Positions 9,160 to 17,038 of a stretch of DNA of 64,000 nucleotides are shown here, piece after piece. The stretch's first letter is position 1, and every line of letters starts with the position of its first letter. Under the pieces are notes generated by a model. The model ran no database searches. It saw only the letters and a program-made list of their open reading frames with translations, and was not told where the DNA came from. Source of the stretch: Roseibium sediminis (GTDB lineage: Bacteria > Pseudomonadota > Alphaproteobacteria > Rhizobiales > Stappiaceae). Position numbers and translations under genes: made by a program. Location: positions 124,001 to 188,000 of the forward strand of contig NZ_VXDB01000004.1 in the NCBI RefSeq assembly GCF_008711325.1, read 5' to 3'.

Positions 9160-10245
9160 ATGACAACGACTTCTGAACATACTTCAGTCACTGCAGGCAT
9201 TGCTGCATCCGATATTCAGCGCAACAGAACCCTGATCCGCTGGTGGCTCTATGCGGTTTGCGCGCTCATCCTTGCGATGGTTGTGGTCGGTGGCGCGACC
9301 CGGCTCACGGAGTCGGGCCTGTCCATCACCGAGTGGAAGCCCATCCATGGCGTCATCCCGCCGCTGAGCGAAGCCGAGTGGGAAGAAGAGCTTGAGAAAT
9401 ACCGCCAGATTCCGGAATACCAGCTGATCAACAAGGGGATGAGCCTTGAGGAGTTCAAGTTCATCTTCTGGTGGGAGTGGGGTCACAGGCTGCTGGGGCG
9501 TTTCATCGGCGTCGCCTTCTTCATCCCGATGGTCGTGTTCTGGGCGCAGGGGCGGCTGGAGCCCTGGTTGAAGCCAAGGCTTGTTTTCGGTCTTTTCCTT
9601 GGTGGTCTTCAAGGCGCGGTTGGCTGGTGGATGGTTGCCTCCGGCCTTGTCGAGCGAACCGATGTCAGCCAGTACCGCTTGGCGACCCATCTCACACTCG
9701 CGTTTTTCATATTCGCCTATCTGTTCTGGATTGCACGGCGCTTGGCGCCTCGGGAAGCGGCAACTGAAAGCGAGCGGAGGGGCCTTTTGACGGTAGGTTG
9801 GGCGTTTCTGGCGCTCGTGTTCCTGCAGCTCTTCCTTGGAGGTCTGGTGGCGGGCCTCAACGCCGGCTTCACCTTCAATACCTGGCCGCTGATGGACGGA
9901 GCCATCATCCCCGAACGTCTGTTCGTGATGGATCCCTGGTGGATCAACATGTTCGAGAACGTGAAGATGGTGCAATTCCAGCACCGGATGGTCGCCTATG
10001 CGTTGGTCGTTGCTGTCGGGTTGCTCGCCTGGAAGTCTCTGCGGGTTTCGGGACGGATGCATGTCATGCGACCGGCCTGGCATCTGGTCGGCTTCATCGG
10101 CCTGCAGGTTCTGTTTGGTATCCTGACACTGATCTGGAACGTACCGCTCAGCATCGCTCTCGTGCATCAGGGATTTGCAGTGTTCGTTCTCGCCGCCAGC
10201 ATCGACTATCTGGTGGCGCTGAAGGGCAGCTATCCGGTTCGATAA
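9160..10245 (+). CDS. ctaA: Heme A synthase (COX15/CtaA family)
   Basis: This 361-residue polytopic membrane protein oxidises the C8 methyl of heme O to a formyl group, giving heme A for aa3-type cytochrome oxidase. It has eight hydrophobic helices in two pseudo-repeats. Each repeat contains family histidines: EWGHRLLGR near residue 106 and YRLATHLTLAF near 172 in the first, QFQHRMVAY near 273 and ALVHQGFAV near 336 in the second. GGATRLTESGLSITEWKPI (about 45-63) and GGLVAGLNAGFTFNTWPLM (about 227-245) are the conserved substrate-pocket blocks. The start at 9160 (MTTTSEH) is preferred over an in-frame ATG 45 bases upstream because homologues begin shortly before the first helix. Confidence 0.95.
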   Translation: MTTTSEHTSVTAGIAASDIQRNRTLIRWWLYAVCALILAMVVVGGATRLTESGLSITEWKPIHGVIPPLSEAEWEEELEKYRQIPEYQLINKGMSLEEFKFIFWWEWGHRLLGRFIGVAFFIPMVVFWAQGRLEPWLKPRLVFGLFLGGLQGAVGWWMVASGLVERTDVSQYRLATHLTLAFFIFAYLFWIARRLAPREAATESERRGLLTVGWAFLALVFLQLFLGGLVAGLNAGFTFNTWPLMDGAIIPERLFVMDPWWINMFENVKMVQFQHRMVAYALVVAVGLLAWKSLRVSGRMHVMRPAWHLVGFIGLQVLFGILTLIWNVPLSIALVHQGFAVFVLAASIDYLVALKGSYPVR

Positions 10246-10263
10246 AAATTACAGTAGAAAATG

Positions 10264-10295
10264 AAAAAGCCCGGACAAGTGATTCCGGGCTTTTT
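10264..10295. terminator. Bidirectional rho-independent terminator between ctaA and the sulfhydrylase gene
   Basis: A perfect 12-base inverted repeat (AAAAAGCCCGGA at 10264-10275, TCCGGGCTTTTT at 10284-10295) with an 8-base loop lies between two convergent genes. The A-run on one side and T-run on the other allow termination in both directions. Confidence 0.93.
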
Positions 10296-10320
10296 GCTTT
10301 TTTGGATTTCAAAGCTGCAC

Positions 10321-11604
10321 TTAGCTTGACGCCAATGCCTGATCCAGATCGGCAATGATATCCGCGACATCTTCGAGGCCGACTGAAACACGAACCACAT
10401 CTGGGCCCGCACCGGCGGCGACCTTGTGATCGTCTTCCAGCTGGCGGTGCGTAGTCGAAGCTGGATGGATGATCAGGCTGCGTGTGTCACCGATATTGGC
10501 AAGATGGGAGAAGAGCTGGGTATTCGACACCATCTTCACACCAGCCTCGTACCCGCCTTCGACACCGAAGGTGAACACGGCGCCGGCGCCTTTCGGCATG
10601 TATTTCTGCTGCAGGCCATGGTGCGCATCACTCTCAAGGCCGGCATAGGACACCCACTTCACTTTTGGATGCGCCTGCAGGTGCTTGGCAACGGCAAGGG
10701 CGTTGTCGCAATGGCGCTGCATACGCAGCGGCAGGGTTTCGATGCCATTCAGGATCATGAAGGAGTTGAATGGCGAGATGGCCGGGCCAAGGTCACGCAG
10801 GCCAAGGACGCGGCAAGCAATCGCAAAACCGAAATTACCGAAGGTCTCGTGGATCACGAGGCCATGATACTCGTCGCGCGGCTTTGAGAGCAGGGGATAG
10901 CGGTCATTGGCAGACCAGTTGAAGGACCCGCCATCCACGATCACACCGCCCATGGACGTGCCGTGGCCTCCCATGAACTTGGTCAGCGAATGCAGCACAA
11001 TGTCCGCACCATGTTCGATCGGGCGGCAGAGGTAGGGTGTCGCCATCGTGTTGTCGACAACAAGCGGAATGCCCTTTGCCTTTGCAATGGCACTGATTCC
11101 CTCGATGTCGGTCACCACACCGCCCGGATTGGCGAGGCTTTCAATGAAGATGGCCTTGGTGTTCTCGTCGATTGCAGCTTCGAACGTGCTGAGATCGGAC
11201 GGGTCTGCCCACTTCACGTTCCAGCCGAAGCTCTTGAAGGAGTGCTTCAGCTGGTTGATCGATCCGCCGTAAAGTTTGTTGGCCGCGACGATATTATCGC
11301 CCGGCTGCATCATGGTGTGGAAGCACAGGAGCTGTGCGGAGTGTCCGGACGCGACGGCGAGGGCAGCCGTGCCGCCTTCCAGCGCTGCAACGCGTTCTTC
11401 CAGAACTGCGGTCGTGGGGTTGGTGATGCGGGTGTAGATGTTGCCGAAAGCCTGCAGACCGAACAGCGATGCGGCGTGGTCAACATCGTCAAAGACGAAG
11501 GATGTCGTCTGGTAGATCGGCGTTGCCCGCGCACCGGTGGAAGGGTCCGGCTGTGCACCAGCGTGGATGGCCAAAGTGGAAAAACCAGGAATTCCGTCAC
11601 TCAT
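10321..11604 (-). CDS. metY: O-acetylhomoserine aminocarboxypropyltransferase (O-acetylhomoserine sulfhydrylase)
   Basis: This 427-residue PLP enzyme of the Cys/Met-metabolism family makes homocysteine from O-acetylhomoserine and sulfide, for methionine synthesis. Family blocks include the N-terminal [20 protein letters not shown], the [20 protein letters not shown] substrate region, [19 protein letters not shown], and the PLP-lysine segment [18 protein letters not shown] (about residues 203-220). The length of about 430 residues and the 'NPTT' motif favour MetY over cystathionine gamma-synthase or MetZ (about 390 residues). It converges with ctaA at a shared terminator. No SAM riboswitch was recognised in the upstream region. 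Confidence 0.92.
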   Translation of the reverse strand: MSDGIPGFSTLAIHAGAQPDPSTGARATPIYQTTSFVFDDVDHAASLFGLQAFGNIYTRITNPTTAVLEERVAALEGGTAALAVASGHSAQLLCFHTMMQPGDNIVAANKLYGGSINQLKHSFKSFGWNVKWADPSDLSTFEAAIDENTKAIFIESLANPGGVVTDIEGISAIAKAKGIPLVVDNTMATPYLCRPIEHGADIVLHSLTKFMGGHGTSMGGVIVDGGSFNWSANDRYPLLSKPRDEYHGLVIHETFGNFGFAIACRVLGLRDLGPAISPFNSFMILNGIETLPLRMQRHCDNALAVAKHLQAHPKVKWVSYAGLESDAHHGLQQKYMPKGAGAVFTFGVEGGYEAGVKMVSNTQLFSHLANIGDTRSLIIHPASTTHRQLEDDHKVAAGAGPDVVRVSVGLEDVADIIADLDQALASS

Positions 11605-12369
11605 TTAGATGTCTCCGAGCTTGATCGGGCGGCATCTTGGCTGATGCCTTCCGAAAGGTCAAAGGTATGCTCCGGAATTTTAGCAAGCGCCCTCGGCGGA
11701 CGGTGATGGCATTGGCATATTCCACCCTGGTGCCGGGCAGAGCGCGAGGAGGTGGGCGAATGCAAATTCTGACCAGACATGTGCTTTGGCCTCGATTTCA
11801 AGGGCAATGCTCCCAATTGCTAATTCGAAATGCCGCTGCGTGAAGCACCTTCCGGCGGGTGTGGTGTATCAAAAATCGGCAGAAATCCTGATGGAAAAGT
11901 TAAATTAGACTTAAGTCGGCCATACCTAAGTAGGCTTGTACGCCCTGCAACTGCTGATACTAAAATTGTCCACCTTGATCATGGACCCGGCTTTCTGGGC
12001 CTGCGTGCATGGTTGATCTTTTCTGGCGTTTCGCACAAACACGCGGATGCAATTAAAGATAGGTGCAAATGATTCTATCAACCGGCATGGGGGTTTGCTG
12101 GCTGGGAAGTTTTGATCCAAGGCGTTTTCGCATTCCAACTGACCCGTAATTCCTGGGGTCTAGAAAACGTCGGAAGCCGGTGTGGGAAACCGGTAGTCAA
12201 GCGGCGGCAGGGATCAGGGCTTTAAATCGTTTTGCTCCGAACTTGTTTGGGAGCGCGACGACCCGGTGGGGATGTTTCAGCAAATAATCCAGCGTCGTCA
12301 GATGGGATTGCGGAGATTCCACGTCTCCGGTTGCACGGGGAATAAACAGGACAAAGTGGAGGAGCCTAC
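11605..12369. other. 765-base intergenic region without a convincing gene
   Basis: The gap lies between the divergently transcribed sulfhydrylase and symporter genes and must contain both promoters. Short open frames here have no plausible start, composition or motif. The stretch 11870-12070 is noticeably AT-rich and includes the perfect palindrome GACTTAAGTC at 11908-11917. No tRNA or known riboswitch was recognised. Confidence 0.6.
11900..11914. promoter_or_regulatory. CtrA-like box (TTAA-N7-TTAA)
   Basis: TTAA at 11900-11903 and TTAA at 11911-11914 are separated by exactly 7 bases, matching the core of the alphaproteobacterial cell-cycle regulator CtrA site. Roughly one such match per 65 kb is expected by chance, so this is weak evidence despite its intergenic location. 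Confidence 0.25.
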
Positions 12370-12630
12370 ATGTCCGACAACTCATCCAGTAATGCTTATT
12401 GGTCCGCCAATTTGCGTCTCATTGTGATCAGCCTCATCATATGGGCGCTGGTTTCTTTCGGGCTCGGCATCCTGCTGCGCCCTCTGGTTAGCGGCATTGC
12501 CGTTGGCGGAACCGATCTTGGTTTCTGGTTTGCCCAGCAAGGATCGATCCTGGTCTTCCTCGGGATCATCTTCTTCTATGCATGGCGCATGAACAGCCTC
12601 GACCGTGAACACGGCGTGGATGAAGAATAA
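12370..12630 (+). CDS. DUF4212 small subunit of sodium:solute symporter
   Basis: This 86-residue membrane protein begins MSDNSSSNAYWSANLRLIV and has two helices (about residues 15-38 and 50-70), ending with the polar FYAWRMNSLDREHGVDEE. The YW.xNLRL start and W-x-M-x-x-LDRE end are typical of DUF4212, the small protein encoded immediately before VC_2705-type solute symporters. It probably assists assembly or activity of the 593-residue symporter that follows 14 bases downstream. A GTGGAGGAG Shine-Dalgarno lies just upstream of the ATG at 12370. Its precise role is not established. Confidence 0.9.
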   Translation: MSDNSSSNAYWSANLRLIVISLIIWALVSFGLGILLRPLVSGIAVGGTDLGFWFAQQGSILVFLGIIFFYAWRMNSLDREHGVDEE

Positions 12631-12644
12631 GGGCAGTAGAGAAC

Positions 12645-14426
12645 ATGGATCAGTTTACCATTAACCTGCTGTTTGTGGGCGGCTCCTTTGCCCTCTACAT
12701 CGGCATCGCGATCTGGGCCCGTGCGGGTTCCACTTCCGAGTTCTACGCTGCAGGTCGCGGCGTTCACCCGGTCACCAATGGGATGGCAACGGCTGCTGAC
12801 TGGATGTCCGCTGCTTCGTTCATCTCCATGGCTGGCCTCATCGCCTTCACCGGTTACGACAACTCCACCTTCCTGATGGGTTGGACCGGCGGTTACGTGC
12901 TTCTTGCCCTGCTGCTTGCTCCGTATCTGCGCAAGTTCGGCAAGTACACCGTTTCCGAGTTCATCGGTGACCGCTACTACAGCCAGACCGCACGTATCGT
13001 GGCTGTTGTCTGCCTGATCATCGCGTCGGTAACCTACGTTATCGGTCAGATGACCGGCGTTGGCGTTGCCTTCGGTCGCTTCCTTGAAGTCAGCAACACA
13101 ACCGGCCTTCTGATCGGTGCAGCTGTCGTGTTCGCCTACGCCGTTTTCGGTGGCATGAAGGGTGTGACCTACACCCAGGTGGCTCAGTATGTCGTTCTGA
13201 TCACGGCTTACACCATTCCGGCAGTGTTCATCTCCCTGCAGCTGACTGGCAACCCGGTCCCGGCTCTTGGTCTCTTCGGTGACCATGTTGCTTCCGGCGA
13301 GCCGCTGCTGGCAAAGCTGGACGGCCTTCTGGTTGAACTGGGTTTCAACGAGTACACCACGCATAACGGTGACACGTTCAACATGGTCCTGTTCACCCTG
13401 TCGCTCATGATCGGTACTGCAGGTCTGCCGCACGTCATCATGCGCTTCTTCACCGTGCCGAAGGTGTCCGACGCTCGTTGGTCCGCTGGCTGGGCGCTGG
13501 TGTTCATCGCGCTCCTGTACCTCACCGCTCCGGCAGTTGGTGCAATGGCTCGCCTGAACATCACCGACATGATGTGGCCGAACGGCACTGCTGGTGAAGC
13601 TGTTTCCATCGAGACGATCGAAAACGATCCGAAGTACGACTGGATGCAGACCTGGCAGAAGACCGGTCTTCTCGGCTGGGAAGACAAGAACGGCGATGGC
13701 AAGATCCAGTACTACAACGACAAGGCTGAGTCCCTTCAGGCACGTGCAGAAGAAAACGGCTGGAAAGGCAACGAGCTGACCAACTTCAACCGCGACATCC
13801 TCGTTCTGGCGAACCCGGAAATTGCGAACCTGCCGGGTTGGGTTATCGGTCTCGTGGCTGCTGGTGGTCTCGCTGCTGCTCTGTCGACGGCTGCTGGTCT
13901 GTTGCTGGCAATTTCCTCCGCAGTGTCGCATGACCTTGTGAAGGGCTGGCTGAACCCGACCATCTCCGAAAAGGGCGAACTGATGTGGGCACGTGTGTCC
14001 ATGGCTGTCGCCATTGCGGTCGCAACCTATCTGGGGCTCAATCCTCCAGGCTTTGCGGCGCAAACGGTGGCTCTCGCCTTCGGTCTGGCTGCGGCCTCGA
14101 TCTTCCCGGCTCTCATGATGGGTATCTTCACCAAGGTCAACAGCCGTGGTGCGGTAGCTGGCATGATCGCAGGTATCTCCGTGACCCTAATCTACATCTT
14201 CCTGCACAAGGGTTGGCTCTTCATTCCGGACACGAACAGCTTCACCGATGCTGCTCCGTTGCTCGGCACGATCAAGTCCACCTCTTTCGGTGCGGTTGGT
14301 GCGCTGGTCAACTTCGCGGTTGCCTACTTCGTATCGAAGTCCTCCGCTCCGATCCCGGCGGACATCGAGAAGCTGGTCGAGAGCGTTCGCGTCCCGCGCG
14401 GTGCAGGTACTGCACAGGCTCACTAA
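12645..14426 (+). CDS. Sodium:solute symporter, VC_2705 subfamily (acetate/short-chain acid permease type)
   Basis: This 593-residue SSS permease has about 13 membrane helices. Family blocks are AGRGVHPVTNGMATAADWMS (about residues 36-55), the FGGMKGVTYTQVAQY segment (about 168-182) and the GGLAAALSTAAGLLLAISSA helix with its sodium-site Ser/Thr (about 407-426). It is related to ActP-type acetate carriers, but the substrate is unproven. Between helices an insertion contains DKNGDGKIQYYN (347-358), which reads like an EF-hand loop. The gene is preceded by its DUF4212 partner and followed by two terminator hairpins and a cNMP/CBS/DUF294 regulator-like gene. Codon use is very biased (frequent CTG, GGT, GTT), suggesting high expression. 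Confidence 0.92.
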   Translation: MDQFTINLLFVGGSFALYIGIAIWARAGSTSEFYAAGRGVHPVTNGMATAADWMSAASFISMAGLIAFTGYDNSTFLMGWTGGYVLLALLLAPYLRKFGKYTVSEFIGDRYYSQTARIVAVVCLIIASVTYVIGQMTGVGVAFGRFLEVSNTTGLLIGAAVVFAYAVFGGMKGVTYTQVAQYVVLITAYTIPAVFISLQLTGNPVPALGLFGDHVASGEPLLAKLDGLLVELGFNEYTTHNGDTFNMVLFTLSLMIGTAGLPHVIMRFFTVPKVSDARWSAGWALVFIALLYLTAPAVGAMARLNITDMMWPNGTAGEAVSIETIENDPKYDWMQTWQKTGLLGWEDKNGDGKIQYYNDKAESLQARAEENGWKGNELTNFNRDILVLANPEIANLPGWVIGLVAAGGLAAALSTAAGLLLAISSAVSHDLVKGWLNPTISEKGELMWARVSMAVAIAVATYLGLNPPGFAAQTVALAFGLAAASIFPALMMGIFTKVNSRGAVAGMIAGISVTLIYIFLHKGWLFIPDTNSFTDAAPLLGTIKSTSFGAVGALVNFAVAYFVSKSSAPIPADIEKLVESVRVPRGAGTAQAH

Positions 14427-14435
14427 GCCTCTATG

Positions 14436-14462
14436 GGAAGGCCGGGAAGTCGGCCTTCCTTT
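14436..14462 (+). terminator. Rho-independent terminator after the symporter gene (first hairpin)
   Basis: GGAAGGCCG (14436-14444) pairs perfectly with CGGCCTTCC (14451-14459) around a 6-base loop, followed by a short T-run. It lies 10 bases after the symporter stop codon. Confidence 0.8.
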
Positions 14463-14471
14463 CCAATCAGA

Positions 14472-14507
14472 TCCTGTCCGGTGTAAACCGGGCAGGACTT
14501 TTCTTTT
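14472..14507 (+). terminator. Second terminator hairpin upstream of the CBS/DUF294 gene
   Basis: TCCTGTCCGG (14472-14481) pairs with CCGGGCAGGA (14488-14497) with one G-U pair and a 6-base loop, followed by CTTTTCTTTT. Together with the preceding hairpin it forms a tandem terminator that probably limits read-through from the highly expressed symporter into the downstream gene. Confidence 0.82.
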
Positions 14508-14525
14508 GATTTCAGAGCGACGCCC

Positions 14526-16355
14526 ATGCCCCTGACACCTGAGCAAATCCTCGGTTTTCTGAAATCGGTTCATCCCTACGATTCCATATCCCCGGATGCT
14601 CAGTCCCGACTTGCGCGCGAGTGCAAGGTCCAGCGCGTTGAAAAAGGCACGATTGTCTACGCTCTTGGCGACGGGCTGCCCGGCCTCTACCTGATCCACG
14701 ACGGAGTGATCGAGATCCGCGACGAACACGGCGCGCCGGTCAGCCTTCTTGGTGTTCGAAATTCATTCGGTGAACGTGGCCTCATGCATGGCGGTCTGGC
14801 GGTCACGTCTGCGCAGGCCTCGGAAGACAGCACGCTGTTGATCGTGCCGGCGGACATCTTCCGCAAACTCATCGCCGAACATGACGTGATCGGACGGTTC
14901 TTTGACCGGTCAGGAAAACGCGAACCTCATCGGCGAGAGCTGGCGACGACCCGAGCCGAGACGCTTATGGCGGCAAACCCGTTCACCTGTTTGCCGGAGA
15001 CACCTGTGCAGGACGCTGCCCGCATGATGCGCGACAAGCATGTGTCGTCCCTGTGCATCACGGCGGGAGACAAGGCCCTGAAAGGCATTGTCACGGTCCG
15101 CGATTTGTCCGGCAAGGTGCTCGCGGAAGGCCTTCCGTTCAACACCCCGGTTGCGGATATCATGACGGCAGCACCGTTCACTCTCAGTCCGTCGGCTATC
15201 GGCTCGGACGTGCTGCACCTGATGATGGAACGGCGCATTGGCCATGTGCCGATTGTCGAGGGTGGCAGGCTCGTCGGCATCATCACGCAGACGGATCTCA
15301 CCCGCTATCAGGCCGTCAGCTCCGCAGATATGGTCAGCGAGATCGCCTATGCCGCATCTGCTGAGGAAATGGCCAGGGTCACCGCGCGTATTCCGAAGCT
15401 TTTGGTGCAGCTTGTGGGCGGTGGCAGTCGCCATGAAGTCGTCACGCGCCTGATCACGGATATAGCAGACACAGCAACGCGCCGCTTGCTGGCCTTGGCG
15501 GAAGAAAAGCTGGGCCCGCCGCCGGTTCCCTATCTCTGGCTAGCCTGCGGATCGCAGGGACGTCAGGAACAGACCGGCGTCAGCGATCAGGACAATTGCC
15601 TCTTTCTTGATGACGCGGTGACAGACGAGCAACGCGATGGCTATTTTGCCGATCTCGCCAAATTCGTCTCCGACGGCCTCGACACCTGCGGTTACATCTA
15701 CTGCCCCGGTGATATGATGGCGACCAATCCGCGCTGGTGCCAGCCGATGCGGGTCTGGAGATCCTATTTCGAAGGCTGGATCGCCAAGCCTGATCCGATG
15801 GCACAGATGCTCTCTTCCGTCATGTTTGACCTGCGGCCGATTGGCGGTCACCTGCCGTTGTTTGAAAACCTGCAGGAAACAACGCTGGAAGCAGCTTCAA
15901 GGAATTCGATCTTCGTCGCCCACATGATCGCCAACTCTCTGAAGCACCAGCCACCGCTTAGCCTCCTGCGCGGTCTGGCAACGATCCGGTCCGGCGAGCA
16001 CAAGAATACGCTCGACATGAAACATAATGGCGTGGTGCCTGTGGTTGACCTAGCGCGGGTTTACGCGCTTCGCGGGCGCATTGGCGCGGTGAACACGCGG
16101 GCCCGGTTGGTCGAGGCACGGGAACTCGGGCAGCTCAGTCAGTCAGGGGCAGGGGATCTTCTGGACGCCTATGACCTGATCGCCGAAACACGGCTGTTAC
16201 ATCAGGCCGAGCTGGTCAAGCAGGGCAACAAGCCAGACAACTTCCTGCTTCCGTCCAAACTGTCGGATTTCGAAAGAAGCCACCTGCGCGATGCCTTTGT
16301 GGTGGTGAAGACCATGCAATCTGCCATTGGCCACGGGACCGGCTTGCTGGGTTAA
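14526..16355 (+). CDS. cNMP-binding/CBS-pair/DUF294 nucleotidyltransferase-like signalling protein
   Basis: This 609-residue soluble protein has four parts: a cyclic-nucleotide-binding-like barrel (about residues 20-115, YALGDGLPGLYLIHDGVIEI), a CBS-domain pair (about 150-275, ending VPIVEGGRLVGIITQTDLTR), a GlnD-like DUF294 nucleotidyltransferase core with ACGSQGRQEQTGVSDQDN (about 338-355, GS and D-x-D metal residues), and the DUF294 C-terminal helical domain. By analogy with GlnD-type enzymes it may sense nucleotides and modify a partner, but no substrate is known. Genes of this type occur beside VC_2705 symporters and exonuclease-like genes, as here, so a link to carbon-source uptake or acetate metabolism is likely. 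It follows a tandem terminator, so it may have its own promoter or rely on read-through. Confidence 0.88.
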   Translation: MPLTPEQILGFLKSVHPYDSISPDAQSRLARECKVQRVEKGTIVYALGDGLPGLYLIHDGVIEIRDEHGAPVSLLGVRNSFGERGLMHGGLAVTSAQASEDSTLLIVPADIFRKLIAEHDVIGRFFDRSGKREPHRRELATTRAETLMAANPFTCLPETPVQDAARMMRDKHVSSLCITAGDKALKGIVTVRDLSGKVLAEGLPFNTPVADIMTAAPFTLSPSAIGSDVLHLMMERRIGHVPIVEGGRLVGIITQTDLTRYQAVSSADMVSEIAYAASAEEMARVTARIPKLLVQLVGGGSRHEVVTRLITDIADTATRRLLALAEEKLGPPPVPYLWLACGSQGRQEQTGVSDQDNCLFLDDAVTDEQRDGYFADLAKFVSDGLDTCGYIYCPGDMMATNPRWCQPMRVWRSYFEGWIAKPDPMAQMLSSVMFDLRPIGGHLPLFENLQETTLEAASRNSIFVAHMIANSLKHQPPLSLLRGLATIRSGEHKNTLDMKHNGVVPVVDLARVYALRGRIGAVNTRARLVEARELGQLSQSGAGDLLDAYDLIAETRLLHQAELVKQGNKPDNFLLPSKLSDFERSHLRDAFVVVKTMQSAIGHGTGLLG

Positions 16356-16516
16356 GGGCGGTATTCACCGAAAGCAAGGGTATGCAATAAAACAGACACT
16401 TGGCATGATCTGCAGATTCAAGGTGTGAAGTCGGCAGTGTCCGACTACGGTGCAAGTGGAATAACTTTCAGGACCATCGACCGCAACGGTCTCGGCCTGA
16501 AGCGGAGTGAGATGAC

Positions 16517-17038
16517 ATGTTCCTGGAATTGATCGCAACCTTCATCGCCGGTTTGGCAGCAGCCGGGGTCGTGCTGCTGGCAAACCGGGTGCTGGGCGGG
16601 CGCTTTCCCCGTTGGCTGACACCGGTTGCTGCAGGCGCAGTCATGATCGCCACAACAATCTACAGCGAATATGACTGGTTCTCCCGCACGAAAGCCACGC
16701 TGCCCGAAGGTGTGGTTGTGGCTCAAACGGTTGAGAGCAAGGCGGTTTATCGCCCATGGACCTACGTTTGGCCCTATGTCGAGCGTTTTGCGGCCGTGGA
16801 TATCGCAACAATCCGCACCCACCCCCATCATCCCGGCGTAAAGCTCGCCGAGGTCTATTTCTTCGGTCGCTGGTCGCCCATCAACGAGATGATGGTGATC
16901 ACCGACTGTCCGGGGCAAAAGCGGGCGGCGCTGGCTGATGCAATCAGTTTTGATGATGATGGCACCGTCGACGGAGCCGACTGGATCAAGGTGCCGGGAG
17001 AGGACGCCATTCTGACAACGGTGTGCGGAACGGTCTGA
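16517..17038 (+). CDS. Conserved hypothetical membrane protein of the symporter/exonuclease cluster
   Basis: This 173-residue protein has two N-terminal hydrophobic helices (about residues 2-22 and 32-50) and a soluble remainder with EYDWFSRTKATLPEGVVVAQ and TYVWPYVERFAAVDIATI (about 83-100). I do not recognise a named domain. The ATG at 16517 follows a GGAGTGAG Shine-Dalgarno. Its stop codon overlaps the start of the exonuclease gene in a TGATG arrangement, implying translational coupling and a joint membrane function with that protein. The soluble part contains two isolated Cys (near residues 140 and 170). Confidence 0.75.
   Translation: MFLELIATFIAGLAAAGVVLLANRVLGGRFPRWLTPVAAGAVMIATTIYSEYDWFSRTKATLPEGVVVAQTVESKAVYRPWTYVWPYVERFAAVDIATIRTHPHHPGVKLAEVYFFGRWSPINEMMVITDCPGQKRAALADAISFDDDGTVDGADWIKVPGEDAILTTVCGTV

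Noticed and set aside
11605-11850. SAM-II or other SAM riboswitch upstream of the sulfhydrylase gene
   Set aside because: Such elements are common before methionine genes in alphaproteobacteria, but I could not find the expected loop sequence or stem; only a lone GCTAAA was seen.
12576-14063. Open frame of 495 codons on the minus strand opposite the symporter
   Set aside because: It is a shadow of the strongly biased symporter gene; the translation is rich in His, Gln and Arg with no fold, and the plus strand has clear family motifs.
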